Of a stretch of DNA of 14,758 bases, positions 13,422 through 14,758 are shown piece after piece (the stretch's first letter is position 1; each line of letters begins with the position of its first letter). The DNA lies in contig CAZFGT010000052.1 in the NCBI GenBank assembly GCA_964518505.1, positions 1 through 14,758 on the forward strand. Reading direction: 5' to 3'. A program made the translations under genes and the position numbers. This DNA is from DASPUH01 sp964518505 (lineage in GTDB: Bacteria > Chloroflexota > Limnocylindria > Limnocylindrales > CSP1-4). Under the pieces are notes generated by a model. That model was given only the letters and a program-made list of their open reading frames with translations. It ran no database searches and was not told where the DNA came from.

Positions 13422-13520
13422 GGCGGGTAATGGTCCTCTGGTGGCCGCGAGGGTCAGCCGGGTGGGTCGGCCGCGGGGTCTTCGCCCGTTCGGACCACCC
13501 GGATCGCCCGCGCGCTCTCG

Positions 13521-13529
13521 ATTATCGCA
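13521..13529 (-). promoter_or_regulatory. Extended -10 promoter of the pdxS operon
   Basis: The minus strand reads TGC followed by GATAAT, a 5/6 match to TATAAT with the TGN extension, which can replace a strong -35. Transcription would start near 13514 and give a leader of about 93 nt before pdxS. The leader shows no obvious riboswitch architecture by eye. Confidence 0.5.
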
Positions 13530-13570
13530 TGGGCGCGCGCTCCCTCCGTCCGGCCGTCCCGGCCCACCGA

Positions 13571-13592
13571 GGTGGTGCGTGGCGGCACCACC
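13571..13592. repeat. 22-bp inverted repeat with 8-bp perfect arms, candidate operator
   Basis: GGTGGTGC (13571-13578) and GCACCACC (13585-13592) are exact reverse complements around a 6-nt centre. It lies in the divergent intergenic region between pdxS and the sugar dehydrogenase, upstream of both proposed promoters, so it could be a regulator site serving either gene. No regulator gene is adjacent. Confidence 0.45.
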
Positions 13593-13643
13593 AGATGGGC
13601 CGGTGGGGTGTGGTTCGAGGCGGTCAGGTGCCCTCCGGGGCGA

Positions 13644-13649
13644 TACCAT
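13644..13649 (+). promoter_or_regulatory. Possible -10 element of the sugar dehydrogenase gene
   Basis: TACCAT fits TANNNT and would give a leader of about 45 nt containing GGGAGGG (13688-13694), a strong ribosome site 6 nt before the GTG at 13701. No -35 is recognised. The call is weak and rests on pattern and position. Confidence 0.3.
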
Positions 13650-13700
13650 CGCCGGCATTCATCTCCGCACTCATCTCGGCGGATCAAGGGAGGGCTGGCG

Positions 13701-14758
13701 GTGCGTCATCCAGTCGCCGCGCTCGGCGTGGCGCTTTCGATCGTGGCGTTGGCGGGCTCCCTGCTCGCCCCGGCCGCCTCGCTGGCTCAGGCCCCGGTCG
13801 CTCCCCCACCCCTCCAGCAGCCCGCCGTGACGCAGCCCGCCTTCCTGGGTGACGGCGCGACCACGACCAAGGCGGCCACGCCGGACGCGACGACGCTCGC
13901 GTCTGGCTTCAGCGACGTGACCGTCTTCACCGGTTTCACCGAGCCCAGCAAGGTCCAGTTCGCGGCCGATGGGCGTGTCTTCGTCGCCGAGAAGGGCGGC
14001 CTGATCAAGGTCTTCAGCAGCCTCACCGCCACGACGCCCACGATCTACGCCGACCTGCGCAGTGAGGTCGACGACTACTGGGACCGCGGCCTGCTCGGTT
14101 TCGCCCTCTCGCCCAACTTCGTCAACGACCACACCTTCTACGTGCAGTACGCGTACGACCACAACCCGGTGGTCGATCTGGCCAGCCATCCGGCCGGCGC
14201 CCCGACCCAGTGGAATGACGCCTGCCCGACGCCACCCGGCCCGACCACCGACGGGTGCACGATCCTGGGGCGCATCTCCAAGTTCACGGTGGCCCCCGCG
14301 CCGGGGACGTCGCTCACGCCGGCCAACGAAACGATGCTGGTCCAGGGCTGGTGCCAGCAGTACCCCAGCCACTCCAACGACGACCTGTGGATCGGGCCGG
14401 ACGGCCTCCTGTACTCGACGGCCGGTGACGGCGCCAGCTTCGACGGCCCCGACTACGGCCAGCTCGGCGGCACGACCAGCCCCGTGGTCACGCCGGCCGA
14501 TCCGTGCAACGACCCGCCCACGGGAGCCGGCACGGCCCAGACGATCCCCACCGCCGAGGGTGGGGCCCTGCGCTCGCAGAGCATCCGCCGCGCGGAAGGC
14601 ACGAGCGCGGCCGTCCTGAACGGCGCCCTGCTGCGCATGGACCCCTCAACGGGCTTCGGCGTCTCGAGCAACCCCTTCTACACCGGCAACGGCAACAACA
14701 ACCAGAGTCGCATCCTGGCCTTCGGCCTGCGCAACCCGTTCCGCTTCACCTTCCAGCC
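13701..14758 (+). CDS. Secreted PQQ-dependent sugar dehydrogenase family protein, N-terminal part, runs off right edge
   Basis: The 352 residues visible belong to the glucose/sorbosone dehydrogenase beta-propeller family, which oxidises sugars outside the cytoplasm with PQQ or is a related propeller of unknown substrate. A signal peptide of about 30 residues (basic MRHP, then a hydrophobic run, ending ASLAQA) is followed by a Thr/Ala-rich linker. The propeller repeats start at FTGFTEPSKVQFAADGRVFV, then LLGFALSPNF, SHSNDDLWIGPDGLLYSTAGDG (His224 is the candidate catalytic base), and AFGLRNPFRFTF at the edge. Paired cysteines (175/186 and 218/269) may form disulfides, fitting export. GTG 13701 is set by GGGAGGG six bases upstream and by the signal peptide. 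The C-terminus is not visible. Confidence 0.88.
   Translation, partial: MRHPVAALGVALSIVALAGSLLAPAASLAQAPVAPPPLQQPAVTQPAFLGDGATTTKAATPDATTLASGFSDVTVFTGFTEPSKVQFAADGRVFVAEKGGLIKVFSSLTATTPTIYADLRSEVDDYWDRGLLGFALSPNFVNDHTFYVQYAYDHNPVVDLASHPAGAPTQWNDACPTPPGPTTDGCTILGRISKFTVAPAPGTSLTPANETMLVQGWCQQYPSHSNDDLWIGPDGLLYSTAGDGASFDGPDYGQLGGTTSPVVTPADPCNDPPTGAGTAQTIPTAEGGALRSQSIRRAEGTSAAVLNGALLRMDPSTGFGVSSNPFYTGNGNNNQSRILAFGLRNPFRFTFQ

Noticed and set aside
1..14758. CRISPR arrays, tRNA or rRNA genes, insertion sequences, riboswitches
   Set aside because: No regularly spaced direct repeats, no transposase-like reading frame with terminal inverted repeats, and no recognisable tRNA or rRNA conserved segment was found by eye. 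The pdxS leader shows no known riboswitch core.

Overview
The window is a GC-rich, gene-dense bacterial chromosome segment with strong G/C bias at third codon positions. It encodes a nitrogen-regulatory-P-II-like cyclic-di-AMP receptor, an R3H-domain SpoIIIAA/Ycf45-like ATPase, a CBS-less IMP dehydrogenase and the PdxS/PdxT pair. It also has several promoters of TANNNT form placed just before GTG codons. Together these suggest a Chloroflexota (Limnocylindria/Ellin-type) metagenomic genome more than an actinobacterium. This placement is inference from gene content; no rRNA or tRNA is present to test it.

Layout, left to right. (1) 1-3346: guanine-nucleotide synthesis on the minus strand. The 5' part of guaA runs off the left edge, and a GuaB3-type guaB lies at 2147-3346. 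Between them sits an oppositely oriented gene (969-1865) for an XRE-type helix-turn-helix protein with a conserved-looking C-terminal domain. It is flanked by two unusually long non-coding stretches, and an 18-bp perfect dyad (821-838) lies upstream. (2) 3411-4451: a threonine/serine dehydratase-like PLP enzyme, divergent from guaB with overlapping promoters. (3) 4467-5917: a cyclic-di-AMP receptor and a GAF-GGDEF diguanylate cyclase, divergent from one 71-bp promoter region. (4) 5956-8194: a minus-strand operon tmk - ECF sigma factor - RskA-like anti-sigma factor, with 4-base ATGA/GTGA overlaps. (5) 8244-8702: a SnoaL-like protein divergent from tmk. (6) 8713-13421: a minus-strand operon pdxS - pdxT - GNAT-like protein - R3H ATPase, the last three linked by overlaps. 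(7) 13701-14758: the 5' part of a secreted PQQ-dependent sugar dehydrogenase, running off the right edge.

Core nucleotide and vitamin metabolism (GMP, dTMP, PLP) is interleaved with two second-messenger components and an extracytoplasmic-function regulatory pair. The PdxST product PLP is the cofactor of the dehydratase. tmk and the sigma/anti-sigma pair appear to share one leaderless transcript.

The most informative non-coding signals are these: a repeated 'NANNNT, 6 nt, GTG' arrangement that fixes four starts and implies leaderless mRNAs; perfect inverted repeats in two divergent intergenic regions; and hairpins at the ends of convergent genes, two of which contain stop codons. No CRISPR array, insertion sequence, tRNA or rRNA was seen. 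The best candidate for something undescribed is the HTH-fusion gene with its dyad, embedded between guaA and guaB.
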